A DNA stretch of 64,000 nucleotides from the NCBI GenBank assembly GCA_030710605.1, contig CP092872.1, positions 5,843,947 to 5,907,946 of the forward strand, in the 5' to 3' direction. Made by a program: the position numbers and the translations under genes. How positions within the stretch are numbered: position 1 is the stretch's first letter; each line of letters opens with the position of its first letter. The notes beneath the pieces were generated by a model. That model did not search any database. It saw nothing but the letters and a program-made list of their open reading frames with translations, and was not told the DNA's origin. The stretch is from Cordylochernes scorpioides. Its lineage: Eukaryota > Arthropoda > Arachnida > Pseudoscorpiones > Chernetidae. Positions 10,051 to 20,652 of this stretch are shown piece by piece.

Positions 10051-10554
10051 CTATAATATCTTGTGCAAAAAAAAAGGTCATCTTATTTGTTAGCGATAGT
10101 TACCCAAGAATTTTCGAGAAAAAAAAAGGTGACAATAAAAAAAAAATGGAACAAGAATTCAAAATGGAAACGAGATATTTCTTGACCATTCCTGAGCATT
10201 AAAGATCCCAAAGTGTAATCTAATTTGACATTTTGCTGCCAGATCCTCAGGTCATTTGCCATTGGAAGTCGCGTCTGGTCAATAGGTTAGAAGATCAAGA
10301 TCAATTTGCCAATTAACCTTAAACTCAAGAAACAGCGGTGAAATCTAACGGAATAAAAATAAGATAAATATTGGTTTCATTTTATTCTTGACTTATTGGG
10401 TAAATACCTATTCTTGATAGATTAAGAAAAGGCAACCACGTTTGCGTTTCGAGATGTTGACCCAGCGTGGTGTGTTTGCAGGCTGTTAAGTTTTCGATCC
10501 ATCAATAAAAGATATTTTTTAAGACCAAATATTTAATAAAACCAACAAACAATC
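10051..10554. other. Mostly unassigned; decayed family A arm
   Basis: Apart from a decayed family A segment on the minus strand at about 10430-10475 (CCACG and CGAAACGC kept, CTGATGA lost to CTGGGTC), no feature was recognised. Confidence 0.5.
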
Positions 10555-10715
10555 CAGGGTTGAGTTTCTTTTACGATTTTCATTTTCTAGCTTTCCTGCG
10601 CGCGCGATAACATCCCCTTTAACAGGAGAACGGGAAGTCATACTTCTAATTGCTCCTATTTAAGGGCATGTCAGCCCCCGAAAGCTAGAGAAATAGTAAA
10701 AGAAACTCAACCAAG
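10555..10715. repeat. Foldback repeat with ~35-bp arms
   Basis: GTTGAGTTTCTTTTACGATT near 10559 is mirrored by AGTAAAAGAAACTCAAC near 10694, with TCTAGCTTTC and GAAAGCTAGA inside. The arms resemble degenerate family E hammerhead segments (GAAAGCT). Confidence 0.7.
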
Positions 10716-11143
10716 GATTTCTTGATGATTTTAATAAATTGTAAAGTCAGTAATAAACATGTATTGTAAGACCACATATGCGCACGTACGTTTTCAACAT
10801 GTTCAAAAGAGGTGAAAATTTTAGATGAAGTAAATCAGATATATAACTGCTCACACAATTAAGAAATAAATTAAACTATATATTATCTTTGGTCGAATCT
10901 TTTTACGTGCATGTTGTTCAGTGGGATCTTCCATAAATGGTTACATTTCAACATGTGCAAAAGAGGTGAAAATTTGAGATGAAGTAGATCAGATATATAA
11001 AATGTTTAAAAGGCATGTGCATATACTGACTGCTCACACAATTAAGAAATAAATTTAACTATATATTATTTTGAAAATAGAGCAATCCATAAATAAATAT
11101 TTAATTAAAAAGGCATATATTGGATCAAAATATCATTTATTTT

Positions 11144-11184
11144 ACCAATATTTCAGTTGGCTGAACGTCAACCTTTATCAAGGT
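11144..11184 (-). ncRNA. Degenerate hammerhead ribozyme, family D
   Basis: Minus strand layout ACC, TTGATAA, GTTGACG/CAGCCAAC stem II, GAA, ATAT, T, GGT. C3 and G8 of the core are both changed, so it is probably inactive. Confidence 0.4.
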
Positions 11185-11316
11185 ATTATAACATATTAAT
11201 ATGTGTCAACTACAAACTCAGCGCCACATAACGTCAACAGAATTAAATTATGTAGAATTAAGTTGACGTTATGTGACGCTGAGTTTGTTGTTGACACACA
11301 CTAAATATGTTATAAC

Positions 11317-11357
11317 ACCTTGATAAAGGTTGGCATTCAGCCAACTGAAATATTGGT
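11317..11357 (+). ncRNA. Degenerate hammerhead ribozyme, family D
   Basis: Plus strand mirror of the left arm: ACC, TTGATAA, stem II with loop CATTC, GAA, ATAT, T, GGT. Same two core changes. Confidence 0.4.
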
Positions 11358-11480
11358 AAAATAAATGATATTTTGATCCAATATATGTATTTTTAATTAA
11401 ACTATATATTATCTTTGGTCAACTCTTTTTACTTGCATGTTGTTCATTGGGATCCCCCATAAATGGTTACAGAACTACAT

Positions 11481-12139
11481 AGATACTCGTGGCCTTTCTT
11501 TGAGATTTTTATATCCACAAAAGATGTTCGTGAGTGTACTTAAAGACAAAACATTTTTCGAAGATTGTATACTGTTTTGTCTTATATTCTATCTCTTACA
11601 CTAATCTAAGAACATAAAGTGTACTCTGTGTAATAAGGAATTTGGCCAGGACTTTCCACACTACCGGCTTTGGAGGATGAGAGAGTAATTCTCGGCTAAA
11701 AGATTGCTTATGAAAACAATTCACCATATGTCCCTTGGCAGAGCTGACTGCTATAGGACGTGTCCCCAGATGGTGGATAGGGGAACGACCTTCAGATATG
11801 AAGGCCAGCTGCGAAACAAGCAGAATGACTCTGACGAATAAGCAGTCGCGGACCAACAGCAGCATTGTTAGAAGAGGAGTAGACCTCTTTAAAAATCCTG
11901 AGTTCAACTGACCCGGTTGATAGACCTCAGCAAGGATCCCACTCCAGGGATACGGAGGAGCTGCGTCTGTACTCATGTTAGAGTTGACAGCAAAGACTTC
12001 CATGTTAGGAACGGCCTCAAATTACAGGCAAAGTCAGACTTTCACCAAAGTGTGCCTGGATCATAGTGTCATGATCAACGAAAGCTGCACCCCTACACCC
12101 CATTCCATGAGATCATGGAATTCGTGTAATCTTTACACA
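11481..12139. other. Unassigned stretch with weak repeat similarity
   Basis: The part around 11850-12000 shares words with the repeat at 12675-12985 and 53235-53512 (the words for a spurious open frame). No convincing gene. Confidence 0.45.
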
Positions 12140-12260
12140 AGGGAATAAGAAACAATAACAACATTCGCCATATATTTTATTGGCAAAAGTAGTTAAAACC
12201 AAAACCAATGCATCGATTTTTCACAAATTCTGGAGAACAGCACAGTTAAAAGACGTAACA
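12140..12260. repeat. Dispersed repeat shared with window end
   Basis: Matches about 63906-64000 (CATATGTTTCATTGGCAAAA there) at roughly 85 percent by eye. The second copy is cut by the window end. Confidence 0.7.
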
Positions 12261-12499
12261 CAGAAGATGGACCCAACTTAAGGAAAAATATTGCCACGTG
12301 GAAAATTACGAAAGACAAACTTCAGGTTGTAAGCAATTTATTTAGGATAAATATAAATGATGAATGATAAAACAAAAGATAAGCAATGAGGGAAGTTTAC
12401 AGAGAAGCAAAATATAAACATCAAAATTGATACTCTGTTAATAAAATAATAAATATTTGCAACAATATTGATGTTATTCTACACTTTCTGAAGATAACT

Positions 12500-12570
12500 G
12501 TTATGTTTACCCATCTATGAGAATCCTGTATGGGACGTGTGTTCCTAATAAAGGCTTTTATTTAATCAAT
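12500..12570 (+). mobile_element. LINE 3'-end relic
   Basis: GAGAATCCTGTATGGGACGT then CTAATAAAGGCTTTTATT, a diverged version of the 3' end seen at 7300-7361, without the TTG tail. Confidence 0.6.
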
Positions 12571-12674
12571 AAGGATTCAAAAGTTTCATTTCTTTTCTTC
12601 AAAAGATTCATCATATAACTTCTGATTTATATTATAGATTTTTCCATGCTTTTACACTTTGATTTAACTAATAA

Positions 12675-12985
12675 GAATGAACTCCGCCTTTGCCGGTCCC
12701 AAGCCCGGATGAAAAAGAAGGAGGGGGAGCAGTAACAAGCTCACTAAAAAACCTGGGCTCAGCTGGCCCGGCTGATAGTACCCTGTAAGGGCTCCTAATC
12801 CAGGGATACAAGATGAGCAGCATCTGTACTCTGTATCTGTACTGTTAGGAGCGGCTGCACATGGCGTCTGTTCCTCATGTCAGAGGCGGCCATTTCTTTT
12901 GGAGCTAAGTCGGCCTGCCACTGAGTAGTGCTCCCAGTCTTAATGACAAAGGCAGACGTATTCTACTTCACCCAGTCATGATCTC
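12675..12985 (-). repeat. Dispersed non-LTR-like 3' repeat, copy 1
   Basis: Contains GGTCCCAAGCCCGGATGAAA, a 3' motif common to several LINE groups, then a segment ending in ACTTCACCCAG. A second copy lies in the opposite orientation at 53235-53512. Confidence 0.65.
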
Positions 12986-13295
12986 AAGCTTTATAAGCTT
13001 GACACCTTAATATGATTGAGTGGAGATAAGAAAGAAGAAGAAGAAGAGGAATCGAAAAGAAACGAAACCCTTGGTTCCTTATTGACAAAATCGAAATGTA
13101 AAAGCAGGGGAAATAAAAAAAGCCTTTCGATAAAATAATCCCTTGAATCAATATTAAAATAAAATCATAACCCCCAAGTGAAGCACGAGCAACAGAAGCC
13201 CGCCTTGATTATGCCTTGAAACAAATATAAACAACCAAAGGACTTTATTTAATTTTAAATCTTATTTTATTGGCGTATTAATCATGTAAAATACT

Positions 13296-13336
13296 TTCTC
13301 CCGTAGAAGGGCTTACTTGCCCGAAAGCTTGAGAGA
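13296..13336 (+). ncRNA. Degenerate hammerhead-like segment, family E
   Basis: TTCTC, core CCGTAGA (differs from CTGATGA at U4 and A6), stem II GGGC with GCCC, GAA, AGCT stem III, T, GAGAGA closing stem I. Layout as in the other families but the core is degraded. Confidence 0.4.
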
Positions 13337-13571
13337 TTTTTAAATAAAAAATATTTTTAAAAGAATCTTTTTCCTGGAGACTTTATGTTTTTATTTAAAA
13401 AAAAAAGGCTTTGTTATCTTATATTCTATCTTCTATACTGTGAGAATACTGAATTGGTTTTGAAGGTCTTGTTTGTGTGAAATAAAAGAAGAGTATCGGT
13501 AGTATGTGGTGAATGTAAGTGATCTTACCAACGACCAACTCTGTAAGGAAATAATCTTTTTTTTTTTTCTT

Positions 13572-13885
13572 ATCCCTAGTACACGTGGTACAGGCCATGA
13601 TAATCATGGTGGGTAAAAGTAGGCGACTGCTTTTTACTGTAAGTGCACCACATGTCTCACATGTGAAAAGCAGTTCAACTTTGCACTTACAAATTATCCA
13701 GAATCCCGTTTGGTTACTTGCATTCGCTGGTTGGGGTTGGACTTTTGCAAGAATCGGGGGCCATTGAAACGTTTTTTTTTTTTTTTTTTTTTTTTTTTAT
13801 CAGAAAAAAAGTGCCCAATGTGGGAATCGAACCCTGGTTATTGCGGTCGAAAACCAATGGTTTACAATCCTTCCACCGACCCTCC
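13572..13885 (-). mobile_element. tRNA-derived SINE, copy 1
   Basis: Minus strand begins with a tRNA-like head (a promoter B-box-like GGTTCGATTCC near 13830), then a body with GGCCCCCGATTCTTGC, ending near CCTAGTACACGTGGTAC read in reverse. An A/T run of about 29 nt lies at 13770-13799. Other copies are near 20717, 26355, 33112, 39825 and 53665. Confidence 0.85.
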
Positions 13886-14159
13886 GGCACCATCCTGATG
13901 TAACAGCGGCGGCGGTGTTATAAGGATGCTCTGCGTGGAACTGGGCCTCCAATTAGACGTCGCTGCTTTCTATTCTGGTGGTGACCTGGGTCGTCTTCCT
14001 TCACTGCGAGTCTCTCTTCACTGTCCTCACTGATAACTCTTCTTCACTGCCGAAACTGGCATGCTACAAAAATGCCAACATATGCTATAACAACAACAAC
14101 AAAAAGGCTTTTATTAGGGCCCATTGCCCTGTAGGGATTCGCTACACAACAACAAAATA
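13886..14159. other. Unassigned, with LINE tail at the right end
   Basis: The segment at about 14088-14157 (AACAACAACAAAAAGGCTTT) is the reverse complement of the TTG-tailed LINE 3' end. The rest is unassigned. Confidence 0.55.
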
Positions 14160-15470
14160 CAAGGGTGGATCAATAAATAAGGTGAATTATCTTATTTCTT
14201 AAAAATTAAAAAGCAAAAATAATTTAAACCACACAATATTAAAATATAATATCGAGAGACTATTTAAGGTGTTCTGTTCTTTTTTCCCACGCGCGGCGCG
14301 AGACTTATAAATAAACTAAAATGGAAGCTCCCTTGAAGGATTGCACCACGCTTGAACAACGTGCAGTTATTCGTTTCTTGAATGCAGAGGTATTCAAACA
14401 TCTCAAATATGCCAAAGAATGAAAAATATCTATGGTGAGTCTTGTTTGTCTCAAAAAACATCTATAAATGGGTTAACGAGTTCAAAAATGGACGAATTAC
14501 ATGTACTGATATTGAGCGACCTGGACGACCAAGTGTTACAGCGACGCCAAGCACGATAAATGCGGTTGAAAACTTAATTTTGGAGGATAGAAAAATATCC
14601 ATTTTTACCATAGCCGACAATTTGAATATAAGCTATGGAACTGTGCACACCATTATTAAAGAACATTTGCAATTTAGAAAATAATGCTGCAGATGGATTC
14701 CACATTTCCTTAATTTGGACCAAAAACTTAACCGTATTCGGGTTTCAAAGGCTCTGTTAAAGCGGTATGAAGAGGAAGGTGATCATTTTCTTGACCAAAT
14801 TGTAACTGGAGATGAGAGTTGGTGTTATCATTATGATCCTTCGACAAAACGTGCATCTATGGAATGGAAACGAGGCGACTCTCCAAGACCAAAAAAAAAA
14901 ATCAGGTCTCAACGTTCGGCCGGTAAAGTTTTGTTAACAATTTTTTGGGATGTTGATGAACCAATCTGTCTTGATTTTTTATCCTCAAGGCAACGTATGA
15001 ACAGCGACCTTTATTGTGACATTCTTGTAAATAAGCTAAAGCTCGGTATAAGAAACAAAAGAAGAGGGAAGCTTAGTAAAGGTGTTCTCTTCCTTCATGA
15101 TAATGCAAGGCCGCATACATCATGTAAAACTGTATCTACAATCATTAAATTAGGTTTTGAAGTTTTAGAACACCCTGCATATAGTCCAGACCTAGCCCCC
15201 TCTGACTATTTCCTTTTTGGACTACTAAAGAAGGAGTTAAAGGGAAAGCGATTTGACTCGGATGAAGATGTCCAGAAAGTGGTGCAAGATTTTTTTCACA
15301 CGCTTCGTAAGAGTGCCTATAAAGAGGGTATTTACAAGTTGCCAGAACGATGGAGACGATGTATATAAAGCCAAGGTGATTATTTTGAATAAATCAAGTC
15401 CTAATTTTTAATATCGTTCTTATTATTTTTTAATAAATTATAATTCACCTTATTTATTGATCCCGCCTTG
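14160..15470 (+). mobile_element. mariner-family transposon
   Basis: 1311 bp, the usual mariner size, flanked by TA at 14158-14159 and 15471-15472. Terminal inverted repeats of about 30 bp share GGATCAATAAATAAGGTGAA with two mismatches near the tips. It carries one transposase reading frame, now broken. Confidence 0.93.
14321..15368 (+). pseudogene. mariner transposase, inactivated
   Basis: A DDE/D transposase of the Tc1/mariner superfamily. Starts at the ATG at 14321. The helix-turn-helix half is broken by two single-base frame changes (near 14382 and near 14450-14460, the latter in an A run). A TAA at 14682-14684 then interrupts the frame between the DNA-binding and catalytic parts. The catalytic half (14685-15368) is open and keeps all three acidic positions: GDESWCYHYDP, HDNARPHTS and YSPDLAPSDYFLFG, with the D34D spacing of mariners. 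At least three lesions mean no active enzyme. Confidence 0.9.
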
Positions 15471-15785
15471 TAATACAGTATTTTTTTCCCTCCCTTTCCC
15501 CATGTGCATGTGAGCGTTTGTTTGAAAAGGGATTTATTTACACATCTGTTCTAAAACTTTCCTCACTACTTCTTTTGTGTATGAATCTATTTACAATTGA
15601 TCTGTAGAAATTATAGAGTTCTATTGCTATATTTTTCTTTTCTGAAATAGTCCTCGGCGTCTTCAGTGGGTTGCTAAATCTCCGGAAGGTGTTTTTAAGA
15701 GTTTTTTCCTCTTTCTTCACCTAAATATTTTCATTCTGTGATATAGTGGGAGATTTCATCAGATATCATATTTCCACAAATCCTG
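15471..15785 (-). mobile_element. LINE ORF2 C-terminal relic
   Basis: The minus strand encodes SEKKNIAIELYNFYRSIVNR, closely resembling the plus-strand segment at about 61690-61760 (MSEKKYIAIELFNFHKALEN). Both look like the last coding part of one LINE family. No catalytic domain remains. Confidence 0.55.
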
Positions 15786-16287
15786 CAGTGAATGTTTTCC
15801 TTTTTGATGATGAGAATGTGACTTTCACATATGCTATAACAGACTTACCACCACACAACTGTAGCTAAATTGAAACACTGATCTGTTTTGAGCGACTCTA
15901 TATCGAATTGAAATCAATATCCAACCACAATGACAAACGAATGGTCTAAAGCCGCTACTAACAATTCGTCAATCCATATCGGGTCAACATTCCAATCTCA
16001 ATTATGTCACTTTTCGTAGAAAGAGACAATTAAAGTGTGTGTATTGACTTTTGACTACACCCTGGGTAAATAGGTACTTGAGTAAGGCGGAAGTCTACAC
16101 CGGATATCGTCAGAAGAATGGGAAGGGAACAATTGATGAGTTCGTCTGCTTTTAAAATCCCTCCCTCACTTCACATGATCTTCTGCAAAAATTGTTTACT
16201 AACATATTATCTTCTAATTCTGCAGTATTGAAGAATGAAAGAATTAATGTGTATTTATCTCAAATTTTCAATACAAATGGTATTATG
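15786..16287. other. Unassigned stretch
   Basis: No gene or shared repeat recognised. Confidence 0.5.
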
Positions 16288-16455
16288 ATGCATTTGCGCG
16301 CCATCTGTTATCAAAATTCGAAACTATTATAGACGCGTATGAGGGTTCACCACTGATGAGCCAGGCCCTCCCATTAATTTTTCCATTGCAGTAAGGACAG
16401 TAGAAATTGTTTATTTTTAAAAAGAATCATACGCGTCTATAATAGTTTCGAATTT
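16288..16455. repeat. Foldback repeat, family F copy 3
   Basis: Short member: GCGCGCCATCTGTTATCAAA at 16297, the TTCACCACTGATGAGCCAGG segment near 16345, then the inverted border ATACGCGTCTATAATAGTTT near 16428. Confidence 0.85.
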
Positions 16456-18175
16456 TGACAAATGGTATTATAAAAATATTCGAAAACCTTAAGCAGTATG
16501 TTTTTTTATTTATAATCTATATTCGTATGGTCTTCGAATATTTTTATAAAGTAAATCGCAAAATTTCTTATATCTGAAAAACGGTCGTAAAATCGGACCC
16601 GAAGACCAAAGAGTTAATATCAGTGAAAATATTTACTGTTGAATCCAATATTTTTATAATAAAGTTGTGTATTGAGACACAATCATTTTAAAGAAAGAAT
16701 GACTTTAGCTTTTTAACTGGTCGCTAAAAAAGTTTAGTATTTTAATATCTTTATAAAAGTAATTCCTGTGTACATCGGGTTAGTATCTTTCTTTTTTTCT
16801 TTATGGCTATTAGCCAGTTTATTGAAGTCTTAAGTTAAGTTTCCAAAGAACTTTCGCTATTGTACAAAAAACGGGAGATTTCAAGCGTTAGTTGTGATGA
16901 ATCTTGATGAAAAGCTAAAACACAAAAACATGTCGCTTTTTTGTGCAATTAAGGAAGCTCTTTGTAAGTGCTTTTTTCTTATTTCTAATGTATAGTGCAA
17001 TTGTGTCTTTTAGATACGAATTCTTAAGTATAATATGCATTCCATTCTATATAGCTTTCTTTGTTTTATTAGAAAGATTTTGCTTGTTTAGATTCTAAGA
17101 TCCTCTCCATGTTTAGACAGCCATTATACCTGATATTATAAAATAAACATTTAAACACGAAAGTTTATTTTTAGATATAAATAAAATTTCTATTATCCAT
17201 ACTGTAATGAAAAAATATTGAGATCCATAGTTTACTTGAATACCATTTCTAAGATTCCACCTTTCAATGTAGCATATACAGTGGTGGTGCTTATCTAGCA
17301 TATACAGTAGAACCTCCCTGTAAAGGACACCTAATTGCAGAGCCAAAGTGTCCTTTAGGGGGAGAGGTGTACTATTATATGAACAAGGAGTGTTTGATCA
17401 TCAAATTTTTCCACTCACGCTGATCACAATGTTTCCTTGCGCGGATGGGCGTCCCAAGTTGAAGCTCACTGGCTAGAAGCTACTTGCCATTTATTAGTTT
17501 TTCTGCCGTTCTAGATTCGTCCATAGATTAGAAATTCCTTTATCTCTACGGCTGGTTGGTTATGTGGGTCGAAAAATCTCTATTACAGATAATAATGAAA
17601 TTTAAAGCTGAAATTTCAATTAACCTATTTGAAATTACTAGTGAGATGAAAAGGTTTTGTTGTCTTTTATTCTATATGCATTCAGGGAAAACCCGGGTAT
17701 TTACTGGGCCATTCGTCTGGTATAAGAACCACACAGTAGCTACTGTACAATGACGCTTCATACAACTGTGGCAGTTTTTTATCTAGCCCAGAATCAATAG
17801 TGTTGCTTACTAGCGTGTAATCACTGGGATAATCTTTGTTATAATTTTGTACAAGCTCATCATTCCTCTTTGATAATTTGATATCTACAGAATATGGTTC
17901 GTGTTGACCCTTAACCTGAGGGAAAGAAGTCAGACCACACCATTCCCCCCTGGACCCTTGGAATATTTGACCAATTTCTGGTCCAAGGTGACTAACATGG
18001 CAACGGCATCCATTTTCCAATGAAGAGAAAAGATAGAGAACGACTGCTTTGAACGACGCATCGTATTGGACGATTCTGTTTATAAACGCTGCAATGACGG
18101 GTGAAATCTTAGAATAATATTCAAGAAACCTATAAGTTTTTAGATGGAAAATTTTCCAGGAGGAAATTGATCTAA
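16456..18175. other. Unassigned AT-rich stretch
   Basis: About 1.7 kb. Only a pogo-like end (ACAGTAGAACCTCCCTGTAA at 17305, relative of the array at 46276) and no gene were recognised. A minus-strand open frame entering from the right is built from repeat sequence. Confidence 0.5.
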
Positions 18176-18590
18176 AGAGACAAGGGTCGCCTCTCCCGTC
18201 AAAATAGACGTCTAAAACCAGACGCCATCTATTGACCGTCGCCGCAACTAGCGGCCTCGGGTCGGTGACAAAGCCACAACACCAGCTTTGGCCAACTGAT
18301 AAGCGTCCACCTAGAGACCATGGTTTCGGGCTAATGGCCCTCGTCAGTCTAGGGCGGACTTTACTGAGATCCACACGGGATCTAATGGAATCTTTGCAAT
18401 CTGTCAAAGAGGTGTTTAGCTGGCAAAGTGGCTGGGCCATATCTATGGCTAAAATATAGATGGAAAGCTGGTGTTGTTGCTTTGTCACCGACCCGAGGCC
18501 GCTAGTTGCGGCGACGGTCAATAGATGGCGTCTGGTTTTAGACGTCTATTTTGACGGGAGAGGCGACCCTTGTCTCTTTAGATAAGTTTT
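18176..18590. repeat. Foldback repeat, family B, two arms
   Basis: CTCTCCCGTCAAAATAGACG at 18191 is mirrored by CGTCTATTTTGACGGGAGAG near 18543. The left arm is long and includes the hammerhead; the right arm stops before it. Confidence 0.9.
18310..18353 (-). ncRNA. Hammerhead ribozyme, family B copy 2 (canonical)
   Basis: Minus strand: CCTAGA stem I, CTGACGA core, GGGC loop CATTA GCCC stem II (four G-C pairs), GAA, ACCATGGT stem III, C at the cleavage site, TCTAGG closing stem I perfectly. Beyond an internal loop GTCC pairs with GGAC, extending stem I. Every invariant position of a type I hammerhead is present. The short self-complementary stem III matches the hammerheads known from Penelope-like elements and retrozymes, which often act as dimers. 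Confidence 0.85.
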
Positions 18591-18812
18591 TGGACAGTAG
18601 AATTACATATAAATATTTGAAAAAATAGTACAGATGTAACATTGTACTGGGATAAGGTGCATAAATTAAGAAAAATGCATCTCCTTATCGTGCAACTGAA
18701 AGTTGCTGATGGCTGGCGCCATCTATCGGAATAAATATCAACTATTCTCGTTGATTTTTAATTATTCCAGAATTGGCCAAATACCCATTCTTGATTAATC
18801 AAGAAAAGCTAA

Positions 18813-18852
18813 CCACGGACGCGTTTCGGGCTGTTGGCCCTCATCAGCGTGG
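18813..18852 (-). ncRNA. Hammerhead ribozyme, family A, left arm (canonical)
   Basis: Mirror of the right-arm copy, identical in sequence on the minus strand, with all core residues intact. Confidence 0.88.
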
Positions 18853-18884
18853 TGCAAGCTGTACTAGTAGAGGTACAGCTTGCA

Positions 18885-18924
18885 CCACGCTGATGAGGGC
18901 CAACAGCCCGAAACGCGTCCGTGG
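18885..18924 (+). ncRNA. Hammerhead ribozyme, family A, right arm (canonical)
   Basis: CCACG (18885-18889) pairs with CGTGG (18920-18924) as stem I. The core CTGATGA is 18890-18896. Stem II is GGGC, loop CAACA, GCCC (18897-18909). GAA is followed by ACGCGT, a self-complementary stem III, and C18919, giving a GUC cleavage site. All invariant hammerhead positions are present. Outside stem I, AGCT on both sides can pair again. It lies on the sense strand relative to the receptor gene. Confidence 0.88.
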
Positions 18925-19070
18925 TTAGCTTTTCTTGATTAATCAAGAATGGGTATTTGGCCAATTCTGGAATAATTAAAAATCAACGAGAATAGTTGAT
19001 ATTTATTCCGATAGATGGCGCCAGCCATCAGCAACTTTCAGTTGCACGATAAGGAGATGCCTTTTTCTTA

Positions 19071-20577
19071 ATATAAATATTTGCATCACGTCCTTCCGCA
19101 AAGTAGAGATAGTTCAAAGGTGACACCAAGGTAGAATCCTTCAAACAGGTCTGACGACACGGAACTCACCCTCGTAAACTACTGCACAGTTTTTTACGGC
19201 TCATCGTTAGTAGATACTACGGTCCAGTGAACTTCCGGAGTCCAGTGTCCAGTGGGAGAGACATTGTGGGAGGTCAAGACGTGAATCATTGATGGTCACC
19301 GCTCTTCCTCCTCATCAACATTTCGCCTTTTTTTTTCTAGAATAAATTGCTTGTTCCATTTGAAAAACACAAACTCTTAAAACAGAGATATGTTTCTTTA
19401 TTCGGTAAAACAGGACCACAAACTTGAATAGTTCATCACCATGTTCCTATGTGCCAACCTTAACAGTTATTTCATATCACACAAAGCCTTTATGAAAAGC
19501 TGTTCCAGTTCTAAAATAAATTTATTGGGTGTCGCTCAGAAAGAGCAACCTAGATCATATCAATAATGAAAAGGGTGGGTATATACAATGGTTCATTTAC
19601 AATTATATCATGTTATCAATGTCTTTAGGTCCGGAATCCGGTCTTTAGGAATCTTGTTTTTGGAGAGTTTATTTTTCCTGGCTTGTTTGATATTCAAAGT
19701 GTATTTTCTTCTTTTTTCTTTTCCTCTTTTAATCAATTTGGCTATATTGAAATAAAAGTTGTTTTGGTCTTAAGTTCCTTTTTACCCTTGTGTTTCATTG
19801 TAGTTGGTGGCATCCTTGAAGGTGGGATTTTCAAATTTGCGGATTTTTTGTAGAATAAAGATGTTTCCAGTTCACAGATAATTTTATTAGATATCACTCA
19901 AAAAGACCAACCTATTTGATGTTATTTACAGTAGATAATATGTACATCACAGTGTATTTACATATTTACAAGGTTAGAGCCGTGTGATGTGGGGTTCTTG
20001 GCTTTGGGATGTTCATTCTTCAGTGATTCTTCACTGAGTCGTTATCCGTTTTCCTCATTTATTTTATTCTGTCCATTTGCTTTTTCTTCTTCCTTTTTTA
20101 CATTTGCCTTCATTTTTTATTAGTTGGTAGAGCAGTTGCCATGGTGTAGGATTCCTTTTCTTTGGTTCTTCAATAAATATTAGAAACTAAATGTTATTGC
20201 ATCATAAATGTCCCTTATCAAATCAGAAATGTTTCTTTGTGTAGCTGTTGTTTCAATTATAATCATCAAACATTCACACATGTTCACATTTGGTACTTTA
20301 TTGTCAACATGACTGTAAAACTATTCATAAGACATGAGTACTTCCAATAGAAGGTAGATCTTTAAAACATAGAAACTTTGAATTTGAAAGCTAGTGTTCC
20401 AGTTTAATCGTATTACATTAAAAAAATGGTTATTTTAAGATCTCCGGATCCCAATGTGATTATTATTATAATTAGGGAATAGGAAAACATATCCCAATTA
20501 TTATTTTCTGTCTTTGCTATTGTACCATGACTATTACTATGTCGTGTTGTGTCATATGGAGAAATTTGTCTCAAGAG
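19071..20577. other. Unassigned upstream region
   Basis: About 1.5 kb. Two loosely similar blocks (TTTATTGGGTGTCGCTCAGA near 19520; TTTTATTAGATATCACTCAA near 19882) suggest an old duplicated repeat. No exon of the receptor gene could be recognised here, although earlier exons must exist upstream. Confidence 0.5.
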
Positions 20578-20652
20578 ATATATGTGACGACAGGTCTTCA
20601 GTTAGCGCTTGTCAACCTGATGGATCGTGGGCGGGGACCTTGCCCTACTGTG
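20578..20652 (+). CDS. fw: Exon 1 (visible): end of a sushi domain
   Basis: Encodes SSVSACQPDGSWAGTLPYC, the last third of a sushi domain with its third and fourth cysteines and the conserved G-W. It ends at 20652 in phase 1 with donor GTAAGT. The 5' edge is uncertain: AG at 20576-20577 gives a phase-1 start at 20578, and AG at 20600-20601 gives one at 20602. The first half of the domain must come from an exon not recognised upstream. Confidence 0.7.

Larger units (their letters stand above)
11085..11402. repeat. Foldback repeat, family D, complete copy
   Basis: A complete palindrome: border GGCATATATTGGATCAAAAT at 11112 mirrored near 11380, and GCGCCACATAACGTCAAC at 11221 mirrored near 11260. 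Each arm holds one hammerhead-like segment. Confidence 0.9.
10790..11480. repeat. Dispersed duplicated block around a foldback
   Basis: The block containing CAAAAGAGGTGAAAATTT is repeated at about 10803 and 10961. The block with TATTATCTTTGGTC and CATAAATGGTTACA is repeated at about 10878 and 11408. A family D foldback (11085-11402) sits between, apparently inserted into one copy. Confidence 0.7.
18667..19070. repeat. Near-perfect palindrome, family A foldback
   Basis: Two ~198-bp arms with a single mismatch seen by eye (18677/19060), around an 8-nt loop (18865-18872). Each arm carries one complete hammerhead motif. Relatives are at 32450-32640 (ribozyme deleted) and 10430-10475 (decayed). 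Confidence 0.95.

Noticed and set aside
11596-12003. 135-residue minus-strand frame
   Set aside because: Overlaps a dispersed repeat; no domain seen and no splice context.
14160-15470. Active mariner
   Set aside because: At least two frameshifts and one stop interrupt the transposase.
17682-18521. 279-residue open frame on the minus strand
   Set aside because: It runs through family B foldback repeat (including the ribozyme) and AT-rich DNA, with no domain or family resemblance.
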